Assembly: GCA_049597955.1 (NCBI GenBank)
Contig: JBMYND010000001.1
Coordinates: forward strand, 248,001 to 312,000
Length of the DNA stretch: 64,000 bases
Reading direction: 5' to 3'
Origin: JAYPAN01 sp049597955
GTDB taxonomy: Bacteria; Pseudomonadota; Alphaproteobacteria; RS24
The number at the start of each line of letters is the position of its first letter. Within the stretch, counting starts at the first letter, position 1. The notes under the pieces were generated by a model, which saw nothing but the letters and a program-made list of their open reading frames with translations, did not search any database and was not told where the DNA came from. Of this stretch, positions 1-8,739 are shown piece by piece. A program made the translations under genes and the position numbers.

Positions 1-1602
1 TTCGGCTGAAAGCTGAATCGGCGTCAGCGGATTTTTGATTTCATGGGCAATTCGGCGGGCAATATCGGCCCATGCGGCATTGCGCTGGGCGGCCAGCATA
101 TCGGTAATATCGTCAAAAGTTATCACCAAAGACTTGCCTTCTGCCGTATCGCTCATGGCGGCGGCGGCGAGCAGCACATGTTCAGAGCGCCGCGCGCCGG
201 TTTTGGCAATTTGCTGGTTTTGCACCCTGCCCGCTGCGCGCGCCATTTTTTCAATATTGGCAAATTCCGGCATGGCTGTTTTTAACGCTGCGCCAATCAA
301 TTCTTCCGGCTGCTTATCGAACAAGTCGCAAGCAACCGTGTTGGCGTGACGAATAATGCCGTTTTCATCGGCCCCAACCACGCCGGAACTGACGCCGTTA
401 AGCACCATTTCGGTAAAGCGCGCCCGCGTATCGAGCTTGTCGCGCGTCTCAACAAGCTGTTTTTGCTGCGTGCCGAGGCGTTCGGCCATAATGTTGAAAC
501 GATGCGATAATTGGCGCATTTCATCGTCTTGCCGGGCCGAAATATGCATGACGCGGGCATCCAAATCACCATCCGATAATTGTTCAGTGGCACGCATAAG
601 CTGGGCAATGGGTCGGGTCAGACCGCGCGCATAGCCAAGGCCAAGCCATATTGCCGACAGCAAAATCACCAAAGTCAGAACAACATAGACCAGTGAAAAA
701 GTGATTTGGGCGTCATAGCGGCGTGACTCCATCACTGTATATTCAGACAGCGCGGCATCGGTCTGTTGCAAATAGCCGATAATCTCCGGTGAAATCAGGC
801 GCGCAACATAAAGATAGCCATTGTTGAAGCCCTCAATTTTGGCGAGCGCCTGCACTTGGGCTTTGGATGAGACAGTCAGCACGGCCGGCTTATCATTATC
901 GGCGGCCAGAAAGGCGCTATTGGGCGGCAAATCGGTCAAGATTTTCTGGTCGGGCGAGGCAGCCACCAGCACTTTGCCATCGCGTGTCACAATCAAAGCT
1001 TGCGGCAAGGAGCGCAAAGCGGCTTGGGCCTGCATGAATTTTTGAAACCGCACCGGATCGCGCTGATAAACACCGGCGGCACGGCCAAGATCGGTGGCCA
1101 TCATGGCAATATCACGCTGCAAAACATCGCGCTGCTCGAGCAAATAGGCACCGGCAATGGCGGTGCTGCCCGAAATAATTGATTTGGTGCGGTCGGAAAA
1201 CCAGCTATCCAACCCGCGATCCAGCGTCACTGAAGCAAAAATTGCCACCAACACAGCCGGCAAAGCGGCGATAAAGGAAAATAATGATACCAGATGCGCG
1301 TGCAGCTTGGCGCCTGCTTTGCCTTTGCGGCGCGCGCGCGCAATGGCAAAAAACTGCCAGCCAATAATGAATAACAGGCCGGTGACAATAAAGATATTGG
1401 CCGACAGCAATGTCCAAATAATCACCGGGGTTGGTCGCAACGGCGTCAGATTGGACAGCACCGCATAAGTCGCCACACCGGCAACAAGGCCGAGAAGACC
1501 GAAAACCAGTGCTGAAAATCTGGCCAGCCGACCGCTCAGCCCGTGCGCCCGAAAATAGGCACCGAGGCGGAAAGTTGTTTTTTGTGGCTCAGCCAGTGCC
1601 AT
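1..1602 (-). CDS. ntrY: NtrY-type sensor histidine kinase, 3' end outside window
   Basis: Membrane histidine kinase of the NtrY family, which with its response regulator NtrX controls nitrogen and redox responses. The first 534 codons are present. Residues about 30-110 hold hydrophobic segments, followed by a periplasmic sensor region, another membrane helix near 295-320 (ending WLGLGYA), a HAMP domain, a PAS domain (near GVVGADENG) and the start of the HisKA domain, with the phosphorylated His at about 520 in RRIAHEIKNPLTPIQLSAE. The ATPase domain lies beyond the edge. The start ATG at 1602 follows AGGAGG. Upstream is metG, not ntrC, so the usual ntrBC-ntrYX order is not seen on this side. 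Confidence 0.92.
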   Translation of the reverse strand, partial: MALAEPQKTTFRLGAYFRAHGLSGRLARFSALVFGLLGLVAGVATYAVLSNLTPLRPTPVIIWTLLSANIFIVTGLLFIIGWQFFAIARARRKGKAGAKLHAHLVSLFSFIAALPAVLVAIFASVTLDRGLDSWFSDRTKSIISGSTAIAGAYLLEQRDVLQRDIAMMATDLGRAAGVYQRDPVRFQKFMQAQAALRSLPQALIVTRDGKVLVAASPDQKILTDLPPNSAFLAADNDKPAVLTVSSKAQVQALAKIEGFNNGYLYVARLISPEIIGYLQQTDAALSEYTVMESRRYDAQITFSLVYVVLTLVILLSAIWLGLGYARGLTRPIAQLMRATEQLSDGDLDARVMHISARQDDEMRQLSHRFNIMAERLGTQQKQLVETRDKLDTRARFTEMVLNGVSSGVVGADENGIIRHANTVACDLFDKQPEELIGAALKTAMPEFANIEKMARAAGRVQNQQIAKTGARRSEHVLLAAAAMSDTAEGKSLVITFDDITDMLAAQRNAAWADIARRIAHEIKNPLTPIQLSAE

Positions 1603-1725
1603 GCGGCCTCCTAAGTCCCACCCTTTGTGACCATCCCCATAGAGCGACAACAGCTCAAAGGAAAATTATGGAAATAATGGCATGGCTGACCGAATGTTGC
1701 AAACACGCAACAGCTATGCACGCGC

Positions 1726-3291
1726 CTATTCGCTCTCTGTTTCGGTATTTTCCATCGGGCTGAGCCGCGGAAAAACCCCTTCCGGTGTCGGTAAATGGGT
1801 GCCATGCGTCAGCCTGTTATCGGCACCGAGATGAGCAAAGCTTCTCTTATCTTCGGCGATAGCCAGATAATCGAGCAATCGGGCAGCCCCTTCCGGCACG
1901 ACCGGTTGCAACAAAATCGCCGCCTGTCGCACCACTTCCGCTGTGACATATAAAATAGTGCCCATGCGTTGCGGATTGTCCTTTTTATGCGCCCAAGGCT
2001 CTTGCCCGGCAAAATAGCGATTGGCTTCCGATACGGCCTCCATCACATGCGCCAGATATTGGTGCAACTCATAATTCTGCATATCGTCACGCGCCTTGCC
2101 ATACAGGCTGTCAAACAAGGTCAGCAATGCCTCATCGGCCTGTTCCAATTTATCGGGCATTGGCAATTGGCCATTACAGTTTTTGGCAATCATGGACAGG
2201 CTGCGCTGTGCCAGATTGCCCAAATCATTGGCCAAATCGGCATTGACGCGATTGACAATCGCTTCATCGGAAAAACTGCCATCGCGCCCAAATGGCACTT
2301 CGCGCAGGAAAAAATAGCGCAGCGCATCAACCCCGTAATGGGCGGCCAGCACAGACGGGTCAAGCACATTGCCAAGTGACTTGGACATTTTCTCGCCCTT
2401 CACGGTAAGGAAACCATGGGCGAAAATCTGCTTGGGCAGTGGCAGGCCGGCGGCCATTAAAAAGGCGGGCCAATAAACCGCATGAAACCGCGTAATGTCT
2501 TTGCCAATCACATGCAGGGCGGCAGGCCAGAAATTTTGATAGGCCGCGCTTTGGGTGTCGGGATAATTGACGACGCTCAGATAATTGGTCAGCGCATCCA
2601 TCCAAACATAGACAATATGCGACGGGTCATCCGGCACTGGCACGCCCCAATCGAAACTGGTGCGCGAAATTGACAAATCTTTCAGCCCCAATTTAACAAA
2701 GGAAATGATTTCATTGCGCCGCGCATCCGGCTGGATGAATTGCGGATGCGCCTCATAATGGGCCAGTAATTTTTCCTGATAGGCTGACAGGCGGAAAAAA
2801 TAACTGTCTTCTTCCACCCATTCGACCGGCGTTCCCTGCGGCGATAATTTTGCGCCGCCCTCGTCCTGTGTCAATTCGCTGTCCGCATAAAAAGCTTCAT
2901 CGCGCACCGAATACCATCCGGCATAAGTATCGCGGAAAATATCGCCATTGGCAGCAATGCGCCGCCAAATATCTTGCACGGCCTTGTAATGACGCGGCTC
3001 GGATGTGCGGATAAAATCATCCTGGCTGGCATTTAACAGCCCGGTCATGTCATGAAAGGCAGCGGTCATTTCATCGGCCAGGTCGCGCGCCGTCATATTG
3101 CGGTCGCGCGCCGTCTGAAACATTTTCTGACCATGGTCATCCGTGCCGGTGGAGAAATAGACATGACGCCCGTCAAGCCTTGCAAAGCGCGCAATCGCAT
3201 CGGTTGCCATTAATTCATAAGCATGGCCGATATGGGGCGGCCCGTTCGGATAGGAGATAGCCGTTGTGATAAAAAAGTTTTTGTCTGTCAT
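1726..3291 (-). CDS. metG: methionyl-tRNA synthetase
   Basis: Class I aminoacyl-tRNA synthetase that charges tRNA-Met; cytoplasmic. About 521 residues. It carries the HIGH-type signature PPHIGHAYE near the N-terminus and KMSKSLGN about 300 residues in, with the tRNA-binding alpha-helical domain after it. It belongs to the shorter form without a C-terminal dimerisation domain, as is usual in alphaproteobacteria. The start is uncertain: in-frame ATGs lie at 3291 and 3300 and a GTG at 3318 that would overlap holB; none has a clear ribosome binding site. I chose 3291 because homologues begin just before the FFITTAISYPNG stretch. It closes the conserved set rlpA-dacC-tmk-holB-metG. Confidence 0.95.
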   Translation of the reverse strand: MTDKNFFITTAISYPNGPPHIGHAYELMATDAIARFARLDGRHVYFSTGTDDHGQKMFQTARDRNMTARDLADEMTAAFHDMTGLLNASQDDFIRTSEPRHYKAVQDIWRRIAANGDIFRDTYAGWYSVRDEAFYADSELTQDEGGAKLSPQGTPVEWVEEDSYFFRLSAYQEKLLAHYEAHPQFIQPDARRNEIISFVKLGLKDLSISRTSFDWGVPVPDDPSHIVYVWMDALTNYLSVVNYPDTQSAAYQNFWPAALHVIGKDITRFHAVYWPAFLMAAGLPLPKQIFAHGFLTVKGEKMSKSLGNVLDPSVLAAHYGVDALRYFFLREVPFGRDGSFSDEAIVNRVNADLANDLGNLAQRSLSMIAKNCNGQLPMPDKLEQADEALLTLFDSLYGKARDDMQNYELHQYLAHVMEAVSEANRYFAGQEPWAHKKDNPQRMGTILYVTAEVVRQAAILLQPVVPEGAARLLDYLAIAEDKRSFAHLGADNRLTHGTHLPTPEGVFPRLSPMENTETESE

Positions 3292-3304
3292 ATTTGTCAT
3301 TCGA

Positions 3305-4405
3305 CTATATCGCGCCACTAAAACAAGTTTTCGCTGCCATCATCCAATCAATAATAATTTGCTTGCGGTCAAGATTAAGACTGTCGGCTTCGCGCCTGTC
3401 TTGGCCGACCTTGTCCCATAAGGCAATGGTCGGTTCAAGCGCCATTTGCGCTTGCAGTCGCTCGGTGGCTTCTTGCTCACCGGCAAAAACCGGCTGCCAA
3501 GGCATCCCGCTTTGATGGCTGCGCACCATGCGATACAGCCAATTGGCAAATAATTCAGCAAAACTGCCAAAACTGTCAGCCTGCGCACGCATGGCAAAGC
3601 GACCGGCCAATGCATGGACAGCCTCAATGTCGATTTGCGGCAATGCGCCAAGCAGGCCAATCAACTCCTGATACAGGCCCAGCCCGCCATGCGCGGCCAA
3701 TTGCAAACCGCGCCCGGCACTGCCTTCGGCCAGAAACGCCGCCGCCGCAGCCTCTTCCGGCGCGGTTTCCGGTCGCTTGTCGAGAATAATTTGTTTCAAA
3801 ATATCAGGCGACAATGCATTGAATGGCAGCTTGCGACAGCGCGATTTAATCGTATCCAGCACCATTCCCGGATTGTGACAAACAATAAAAAACAATGTCT
3901 TATCGGGTGGTTCTTCAATCATTTTCAATAATGCATTGGTCACATCGGGGCGAATGTCATCAATCGCATCAATCAAGCCAATGCGCCAGCCATCGCGCGC
4001 GGCAGACAGGTTGAAACCGCTTTGCGCCGCGCGCAATGTCTCAATGGAAATATTTTGCGGAAACTTTTCTTCCTTGGCCTGCCAGCGCCGTTTCATCACA
4101 AAAAAATCAGGATGTGCGTCGCTCAGCAAAAGACGCAGCTCTGCATTGTCGCCGGTCATTGGCACAGGTGAAAAAGCATTGGGTGTTTTGGCACTCAGCA
4201 ATGAGGCTGACATGTGATAGGCAAAGCTGGCCTTGCCGCAGCCTTTTGGGCCGCACAGCAGCCAAGCGTGATGCAGCCGGTCGCCCTTGCAGGCTTTTTC
4301 AAACAAGGCCGTCTGGCTTTCCAGCCCAAACAAGCGCGGTGTGAAACGCGGCGGAAACGGGTCATCAATATCGGGTATTTCAATATCAGTGTCGGCCTGG
4401 CTCAT
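3305..4405 (-). CDS. holB: DNA polymerase III subunit delta'
   Basis: Clamp-loader subunit that works with gamma/tau and delta to load the sliding clamp. 366 residues. It has an AAA+ ATPase fold with Walker A at about residues 51-58 (GPKGCGKA) and the SRC-like motif in IKSRCRKLPF near the sensor region. The Walker A is better preserved than in the gammaproteobacterial delta', which is typical of alphaproteobacteria. It lies between tmk (36 bp upstream) and metG, the order tmk-holB-metG being widespread, and all three probably share a transcript. Confidence 0.93.
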   Translation of the reverse strand: MSQADTDIEIPDIDDPFPPRFTPRLFGLESQTALFEKACKGDRLHHAWLLCGPKGCGKASFAYHMSASLLSAKTPNAFSPVPMTGDNAELRLLLSDAHPDFFVMKRRWQAKEEKFPQNISIETLRAAQSGFNLSAARDGWRIGLIDAIDDIRPDVTNALLKMIEEPPDKTLFFIVCHNPGMVLDTIKSRCRKLPFNALSPDILKQIILDKRPETAPEEAAAAAFLAEGSAGRGLQLAAHGGLGLYQELIGLLGALPQIDIEAVHALAGRFAMRAQADSFGSFAELFANWLYRMVRSHQSGMPWQPVFAGEQEATERLQAQMALEPTIALWDKVGQDRREADSLNLDRKQIIIDWMMAAKTCFSGAI

Positions 4406-4440
4406 GGCCTATTTTACCCTGTCAGGTGGTTTTCCGGAAA

Positions 4441-5064
4441 TCAGATTTTGAACCGGTTGCTTATTTCTTGTTGAATGTGCCCGGAGACGCGCTCAAAGCT
4501 GTCGGCGCCATCAATGATGACAATCCGGTCAGGCTCTTCATTGGACAGTGCCAAAAACCCGTCGCGCAAAGTCTGGTGGAAAGACGCGCCCTTTTTTTCA
4601 AACCGTGCCGCACCGCCGCGTTTTTCAGCCCGTTGCAATCCGGCTTCCGGTGGCATATCAAGCAAAAAGGTGATGTCGGGCAAAGTGTCGCCAATGGCTT
4701 GATTTTGCAGGCTGCGTGTCATCTCCAGCCCCAAGCCGCCGGCAATGCCCTGATAGGCCAATGTGCTGTCGGCAAAGCGGTCGCAAATCACCCATTTGCC
4801 GGCTTGCAATGCCGGCTCTATCAGCCGGTCAACATGCTCTTTGCGGGCGGCCGTCATCAGCAAAAGTTCCGATAAGGGCGACCATCTGTCCGGGTCGCCC
4901 TGCACCAGCAAATCGCGCAAATCTTCGCCTTGTCTTGTGCCGCCCGGCTCGCGCGTTTCGATGACGTCCAAGCCTTTGCCGCGCAAATAACCGGCCAGCC
5001 TTGTCGCTTGGGTTGTTTTGCCGCCGCCCTCGCCGCCTTCAAAAGTAATAAATTTGCCGCGCAT
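4441..5064 (-). CDS. tmk: thymidylate kinase
   Basis: Phosphorylates dTMP to dTDP for DNA synthesis. 207 residues, the normal family length. P-loop at residues 9-17 (EGGEGGGKT), the TREPGGT substrate loop at 37-43 and the DRF motif at 95-97 are all present. The lid region contains several Arg residues. Located between a D,D-carboxypeptidase gene and holB on the same strand with gaps of about 30 bp, so cotranscription is likely. Confidence 0.96.
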   Translation of the reverse strand: MRGKFITFEGGEGGGKTTQATRLAGYLRGKGLDVIETREPGGTRQGEDLRDLLVQGDPDRWSPLSELLLMTAARKEHVDRLIEPALQAGKWVICDRFADSTLAYQGIAGGLGLEMTRSLQNQAIGDTLPDITFLLDMPPEAGLQRAEKRGGAARFEKKGASFHQTLRDGFLALSNEEPDRIVIIDGADSFERVSGHIQQEISNRFKI

Positions 5065-5094
5065 TTTATTTCCCCATAACCCTGTTCGACCCGT

Positions 5095-6249
5095 TTAATG
5101 TTTGCCGGACAGCAAATAACCCAGACTGCCAAAGGCGCGTGACAGGAAATTGCCGCGTCCGACATTTTCGGCGGCCACAAGCGTTGTCTCCTGCGGCATT
5201 AAACCCGGCACAGTCACTTTCAATTGCGCCAGCCGGTCGCCGGCCCGCACCGGTGCCAATATCGGCTTTTCATAAGTCAGTGTGACCGCCATTTTACGCC
5301 GTCCACTGCGCGGCAGCACAACCTCAAACAGGCTGTTGGCGCGCACTGGCACAGATGATTTCTGGCCATGCCAAACCGGCAATTCGGCGACAATCATATT
5401 GGCGTCAATCATCACTTCGCGCGAGAAGGAACGAAACCCCCAATTCATCATTTTGCGCGCTTCCGCGGCGCGGGCGCGTTTGCTGGTCAGCCCGTTAACC
5501 ACCAATATCAGCCGCCGCCCTGATTGCTGCGCCGAGGCCACCAAGCCATAGCCCGACGCCTCTGTATGGCCGGTTTTCAAGCCATCAGCCCCCATATTGG
5601 CATAGAGCAGCGGGTTGCGATTGGTTTGGCGTATCTTGTTCCAAGTAAAATCACGCTCGGCAAACAGCCGATAAAAATCGCCATGCTCTTTTATCATATA
5701 GCTGGTCAATGTCGCGAGGTCGCGCGCCGACATGCGATGTTCAGCATGTGGCAGGCCGGTTGCATTTTTGAAGCGCGATTTGGTCATGCCAATTTCCTGC
5801 GCCCGCGCCGTCATCATATCGGCAAAGACTTCCTCGCTGCCGCCCAAAACTTCCGCCAAAACAATACAGGCATCATTGCCTGACTGGATAATCACGCCAC
5901 GCAGCAAATCGGCGACGCTGACTTGCGAGCGCGCTTCGAGAAACATGGTCGAGCCGCCCGAAGCCGCACCGCCGCGCCGCCAGGCATCATCGCTGACACG
6001 CAATTTATCATCGAGTGCCAATGAGCCATTTTTGAGCGCATCAAACACCATCAGCACGGTCATCAGCTTGCTCATGCTGGCCGGGCTCATTGCCGCATCG
6101 GCATTTTTCTCAAACAGCACAACGCCGGTTTCGGCATCGACCAGCAGCGCATAATCAGCGCGCGTGTCAAAAGCATGGGCCGAAAAAACACTGCCTAGCA
6201 AGGTAAGCATGCAAAGCGAAACCAAAAATTTATGAATTTTATCAGTCAT
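5095..6249 (-). CDS. dacC: D-alanyl-D-alanine carboxypeptidase (PBP5/6 family)
   Basis: Penicillin-binding protein that trims the terminal D-Ala from peptidoglycan stem peptides in the periplasm. 384 residues. A signal peptide ends near ..FSAHA-FD (about residue 26). The three active-site motifs are present: SMSK at 58-61 (nucleophile Ser58), SGN at 123-125 and KTG at 225-227. A C-terminal PBP5 beta-rich domain follows. The N-terminal region reads as a classic S11 peptidase. Only 8 bp separate it from rlpA upstream, so the two wall-remodelling genes are probably cotranscribed. The exact paralogue name (dacA, dacC or dacF) cannot be settled here. Confidence 0.93.
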   Translation of the reverse strand: MTDKIHKFLVSLCMLTLLGSVFSAHAFDTRADYALLVDAETGVVLFEKNADAAMSPASMSKLMTVLMVFDALKNGSLALDDKLRVSDDAWRRGGAASGGSTMFLEARSQVSVADLLRGVIIQSGNDACIVLAEVLGGSEEVFADMMTARAQEIGMTKSRFKNATGLPHAEHRMSARDLATLTSYMIKEHGDFYRLFAERDFTWNKIRQTNRNPLLYANMGADGLKTGHTEASGYGLVASAQQSGRRLILVVNGLTSKRARAAEARKMMNWGFRSFSREVMIDANMIVAELPVWHGQKSSVPVRANSLFEVVLPRSGRRKMAVTLTYEKPILAPVRAGDRLAQLKVTVPGLMPQETTLVAAENVGRGNFLSRAFGSLGYLLSGKH

Positions 6250-6257
6250 TTATCTGC

Positions 6258-7157
6258 CTATTGTTCAATTATTACAGCATCTTGATGGCCAGCGCCGATA
6301 AGCCGGTCAAGAACCAGGCGGGCATCGGCGCGGATATTGGCCCCACCCATTTTTACGCGATATAATTTTTCGCCATCGAGTTCAAATTCCACAATATCAA
6401 CCGGTGCAATGCGTTCAAGTCGGGTTTTCAACTGCTCGGCATTTTCGCGGCTGGAAAACACACCAACCTGCACGGCATAGCGCGTTTCATATTGGCTTTG
6501 GCGCATTGGCACCGGGCGCCCGTCCAAATCATAAGCGGCGACATCATCAACCGGTGCGGCACTGGCGACGCGTCTTGCTTCAGCCGGTGTGGGCGGCTTT
6601 TCGGCGATAAATACATCAGGTGGCTGGCCGCTTATGGGCCGCCCGGCACTGTCATAAAGCGCGGCGCGGCCAAGATATTCCACTCGCACTTGCGCCGTGC
6701 CTTGTTGCATAAAGCCCAGCATTTCAGCGGCGCGGCGTGACAAGTCGATTTCGCGGTCTTTGGCAAACGGGCCGCGATCATTAATGCGAACGATAATTGA
6801 GCGGCCATTTTCGAGATTGGTGACGCGGGCGCGCACCGGCATGGGCAAAGTCGGGTGTGCGGCAGTAATTAAATTCATGTCGAAAATTTCGCCATTGGCG
6901 GTGCGCCGTCCGTGAAATTTCGGGCCATACCATGAGGCAATGCCCTCATTGACATAAGATGTGTCTTCGCGCGGGAAATACCATTGCCCTTCAATTTTAT
7001 ACGGCGTGCCAATTTTATATATGCCACCGGCGGCGGTCATGCGCCCGCGCTTGTCCACCACTTCCTGTGCGCCTCGCCCACCGGCGCAGGCGGCCAGAAA
7101 GCACGCCAGAAAAACAACCGCCAAGGTGGGCTTGTCAGAAAAATATCGCATGGCCAT
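6258..7157 (-). CDS. rlpA: RlpA-like septal lytic transglycosylase lipoprotein with SPOR domain
   Basis: Outer-membrane lipoprotein that cleaves stem-peptide-free glycan strands at the septum. About 299 residues. The N-terminus has a hydrophobic stretch ending in the lipobox LAAC. The double-psi beta-barrel domain carries the family signature GIASWYGPKFHGRRTANGE, with catalytic-type residues further on (VRINDRGPF). The C-terminal 75 residues form a SPOR domain (YAVQVGVFSSRENAEQL). Start codons at 7172 (GTG), 7157 and 7151 are possible; none has a strong ribosome binding site, and 7157 was chosen because it leaves a normal lipoprotein signal. Confidence 0.9.
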   Translation of the reverse strand: MAMRYFSDKPTLAVVFLACFLAACAGGRGAQEVVDKRGRMTAAGGIYKIGTPYKIEGQWYFPREDTSYVNEGIASWYGPKFHGRRTANGEIFDMNLITAAHPTLPMPVRARVTNLENGRSIIVRINDRGPFAKDREIDLSRRAAEMLGFMQQGTAQVRVEYLGRAALYDSAGRPISGQPPDVFIAEKPPTPAEARRVASAAPVDDVAAYDLDGRPVPMRQSQYETRYAVQVGVFSSRENAEQLKTRLERIAPVDIVEFELDGEKLYRVKMGGANIRADARLVLDRLIGAGHQDAVIIEQ

Positions 7158-7234
7158 CAATGCATTGCTCACATCATTGGCGTTGATGCTATGAGATTCG
7201 CCAAGGTCTGGCTAGTCGGCTCGTATAAGCAGCC

Positions 7235-7265
7235 GCTTGCCGCTCAGGCAAGCCCGGTGCGCCTT
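7235..7265 (+). repeat. 31-bp palindromic direct repeat, copy 1 (5' of tRNA-Ser)
   Basis: Matches the copy at 7436-7466 at 30 of 31 positions, in the same orientation. Each copy contains a 7-bp inverted repeat (GCTTGCC, 5-nt loop, GGCAAGC) followed by CCGGTGCGCC. A second short shared block, GTCGGC(C/T)CGTATAAG, sits just upstream of this copy at 7215-7229. Confidence 0.75.
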
Positions 7266-7331
7266 TGCGTAAAATATGTTTCCACGCACCCCCTTGTAAT
7301 TATCGGCATGATGGATATAAAACCTTGGCAC

Positions 7332-7421
7332 GGAGAGGTGGCTGAGTGGTTGAAAGCGGCGGTCTTGAAAACCGTTGAGCGTTTGCGCGTTCCGGGGGTT
7401 CGAATCCCTCCCTCTCCGCCA
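7332..7421 (+). tRNA. tRNA-Ser (anticodon TGA)
   Basis: 90 nt. Acceptor stem GGAGAGG pairs with CCTCTCC at 7411-7417, G is the discriminator and CCA is encoded. The anticodon loop reads CTTGAAA, giving TGA for UCA codons. The long variable arm (GTTGAGCGTTTGCGCGTTC region) is that of a class II serine tRNA, and the T loop GTTCGAATC is intact. Confidence 0.97.
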
Positions 7422-7435
7422 CGCTAAAAGCACCT

Positions 7436-7466
7436 GCTTGCCGGTCAGGCAAGCCCGGTGCGCCTT
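7436..7466 (+). repeat. 31-bp palindromic direct repeat, copy 2 (3' of tRNA-Ser)
   Basis: Second copy of the hairpin-containing repeat, 201 bp from the first and 14 bp past the end of tRNA-Ser. The shared block GTCGGCCCGTATAAG follows it at 7478-7492, so block order is reversed relative to copy 1 although both lie on the same strand. A perfect palindrome GCTGGCCAGC sits at 7494-7503. Confidence 0.75.
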
Positions 7467-7656
7467 GCGCCAGCGAAGTCGGCCCGTATAAGGGCTGGCC
7501 AGCGGCGTAAACGTCCGGTTTTACAAGATGAATAATTTATCTGTTTGTTGGCGAACTTGTTACAAACATGTCCCCCACATGCAGCCCAAGTCAAAATCGC
7601 GCCAAATGCCGAAATTGACCAAATCTGGAAACATATTGATAAAACGGTAGAAAAAT

Positions 7657-7732
7657 TGGTGAGCCCGGAAGGATTCGAACCTTCGACCCACTGATTAAAA
7701 GTCAGTTGCTCTACCACCTGAGCTACGGGCCC
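7657..7732 (-). tRNA. tRNA-Lys (anticodon TTT)
   Basis: 76 nt on the minus strand. Acceptor GGGCCCG pairs with CGGGCTC (one G-T pair), A is the discriminator and CCA is encoded. The anticodon arm reads ACTGACTTTTAATCAGT, so the anticodon is TTT. D loop (AGCTCAGGTGGTAGAG) and T loop (GTTCGAATC) are standard. Confidence 0.97.
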
Positions 7733-7861
7733 CACAATTTGTGCCTTACTACACTGACCTTCACTTCTTCGCAATAGGTTAAAGTGCGACAAAACAGGTT
7801 TATCGCCCTGCCGGCCTTGCCCTTTCTGTGTTCGGAAGGGCGCGGGCGGTCAGGGTTTATT

Positions 7862-7901
7862 GGCGTTTATTCGCGTTCATTTGCTTTCATTCGCTTTCAA
7901 A
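7862..7901. repeat. four imperfect 10-bp tandem repeats at a gene 3' end
   Basis: On the plus strand the units read GGCGTTTATT, CGCGTTCATT, TGCTTTCATT and CGCTTTCAAA. The array straddles the stop codon of the lyase-like gene at 7887; the last unit encodes its final residues and the other three lie just past the stop. Confidence 0.6.
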
Positions 7902-8729
7902 GCCGACAAGCCGGCTCAATTGTTTGAAATCTAGCCTTTCAACCGACGCATCCTGCGTCAGCAATTGAGCATAAGCGTTTTGCAGGGCCGCCGCCGCCGC
8001 CGCCATGGGCGCGACCGGATAAATCACGAAATTAAAACCCATTTCGGCCAATTGCGCGCGCGGCAAAAGCGGTGTGCGACCGCCCTCAACCATATTGGCC
8101 AATAATGGGGCATGGCCCAGTTCACGCCCGATAATGGCCATTTCTTCTACGCTTTCGGGCGATTCAATAAATAAAATATCGGCGCCTGCCTCGAAAAAAC
8201 CATGGCCGCGTGCAATCGCCTCGTCCAGGCCATTTTGTTCGCGCGCATCGGTGCGGGCGACAATCAGAAAATCCGGCGATTGGCGCGCCGCCACGGCTTG
8301 CTCAATATTGGCAATCGCCTCGGCGCGCTCTATCACTTCGCGACCGGCAATATGGCCGCAAATTTTCGGCACTTGCTGGTCTTCAAGCTGAATACCGGCC
8401 GCCCCTGCCGCCTCATATTGCGCGACTGTTTCACCAATATCGCCAAAACCGGTATCGGCATCGGCAATCAGCGGGGTTTGCAAAATATCGGTCAGGCTTT
8501 TAATGCGTTGCGCCATATCTTCGCGGCTCAGAAAACCATTATCGGGCTTGGCCAGCAAGGAAGACGAAACGCCATAGCCGCTCAGATAAAGGACATCGAA
8601 ACCGCAAGTATCGGCAATACGCGCAGACAGGCCGTCATAAACACCGGGCGCAATGAGTTGCCCGCCAGCGTCAAGCCTGTCGCGCAGCGCGCGGCGGGTT
8701 TGGGCAATATGGCCGGGTCGGTCGGTCAA
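7887..8729 (-). CDS. isocitrate lyase / PEP mutase superfamily enzyme
   Basis: About 280 residues, a TIM-barrel lyase of the methylisocitrate lyase / oxaloacetate decarboxylase / carboxyphosphonoenolpyruvate mutase group, acting on 2-oxo or 2-hydroxy dicarboxylates. Visible motifs: APGVYDGLSARIA near the N-terminus, the Mg-binding DADTGFG, GIQLEDQ, and KICGH, the position of the KKCGH/KRCGH lyase loop that carries the catalytic Cys. This loop favours a C-C lyase over a phosphonomutase. No ATG exists near the conserved start; the best start is TTG at 8729, preceded by GCAGGCAGG and 10 bp downstream of the VOC stop. It is the last gene of a three-gene operon with the VOC and alpha/beta-hydrolase genes. 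The substrate is unknown. Confidence 0.85.
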   Translation of the reverse strand: MTDRPGHIAQTRRALRDRLDAGGQLIAPGVYDGLSARIADTCGFDVLYLSGYGVSSSLLAKPDNGFLSREDMAQRIKSLTDILQTPLIADADTGFGDIGETVAQYEAAGAAGIQLEDQQVPKICGHIAGREVIERAEAIANIEQAVAARQSPDFLIVARTDAREQNGLDEAIARGHGFFEAGADILFIESPESVEEMAIIGRELGHAPLLANMVEGGRTPLLPRAQLAEMGFNFVIYPVAPMAAAAAALQNAYAQLLTQDASVERLDFKQLSRLVGFESE

Positions 8730-8739
8730 GCCTGCCTGC

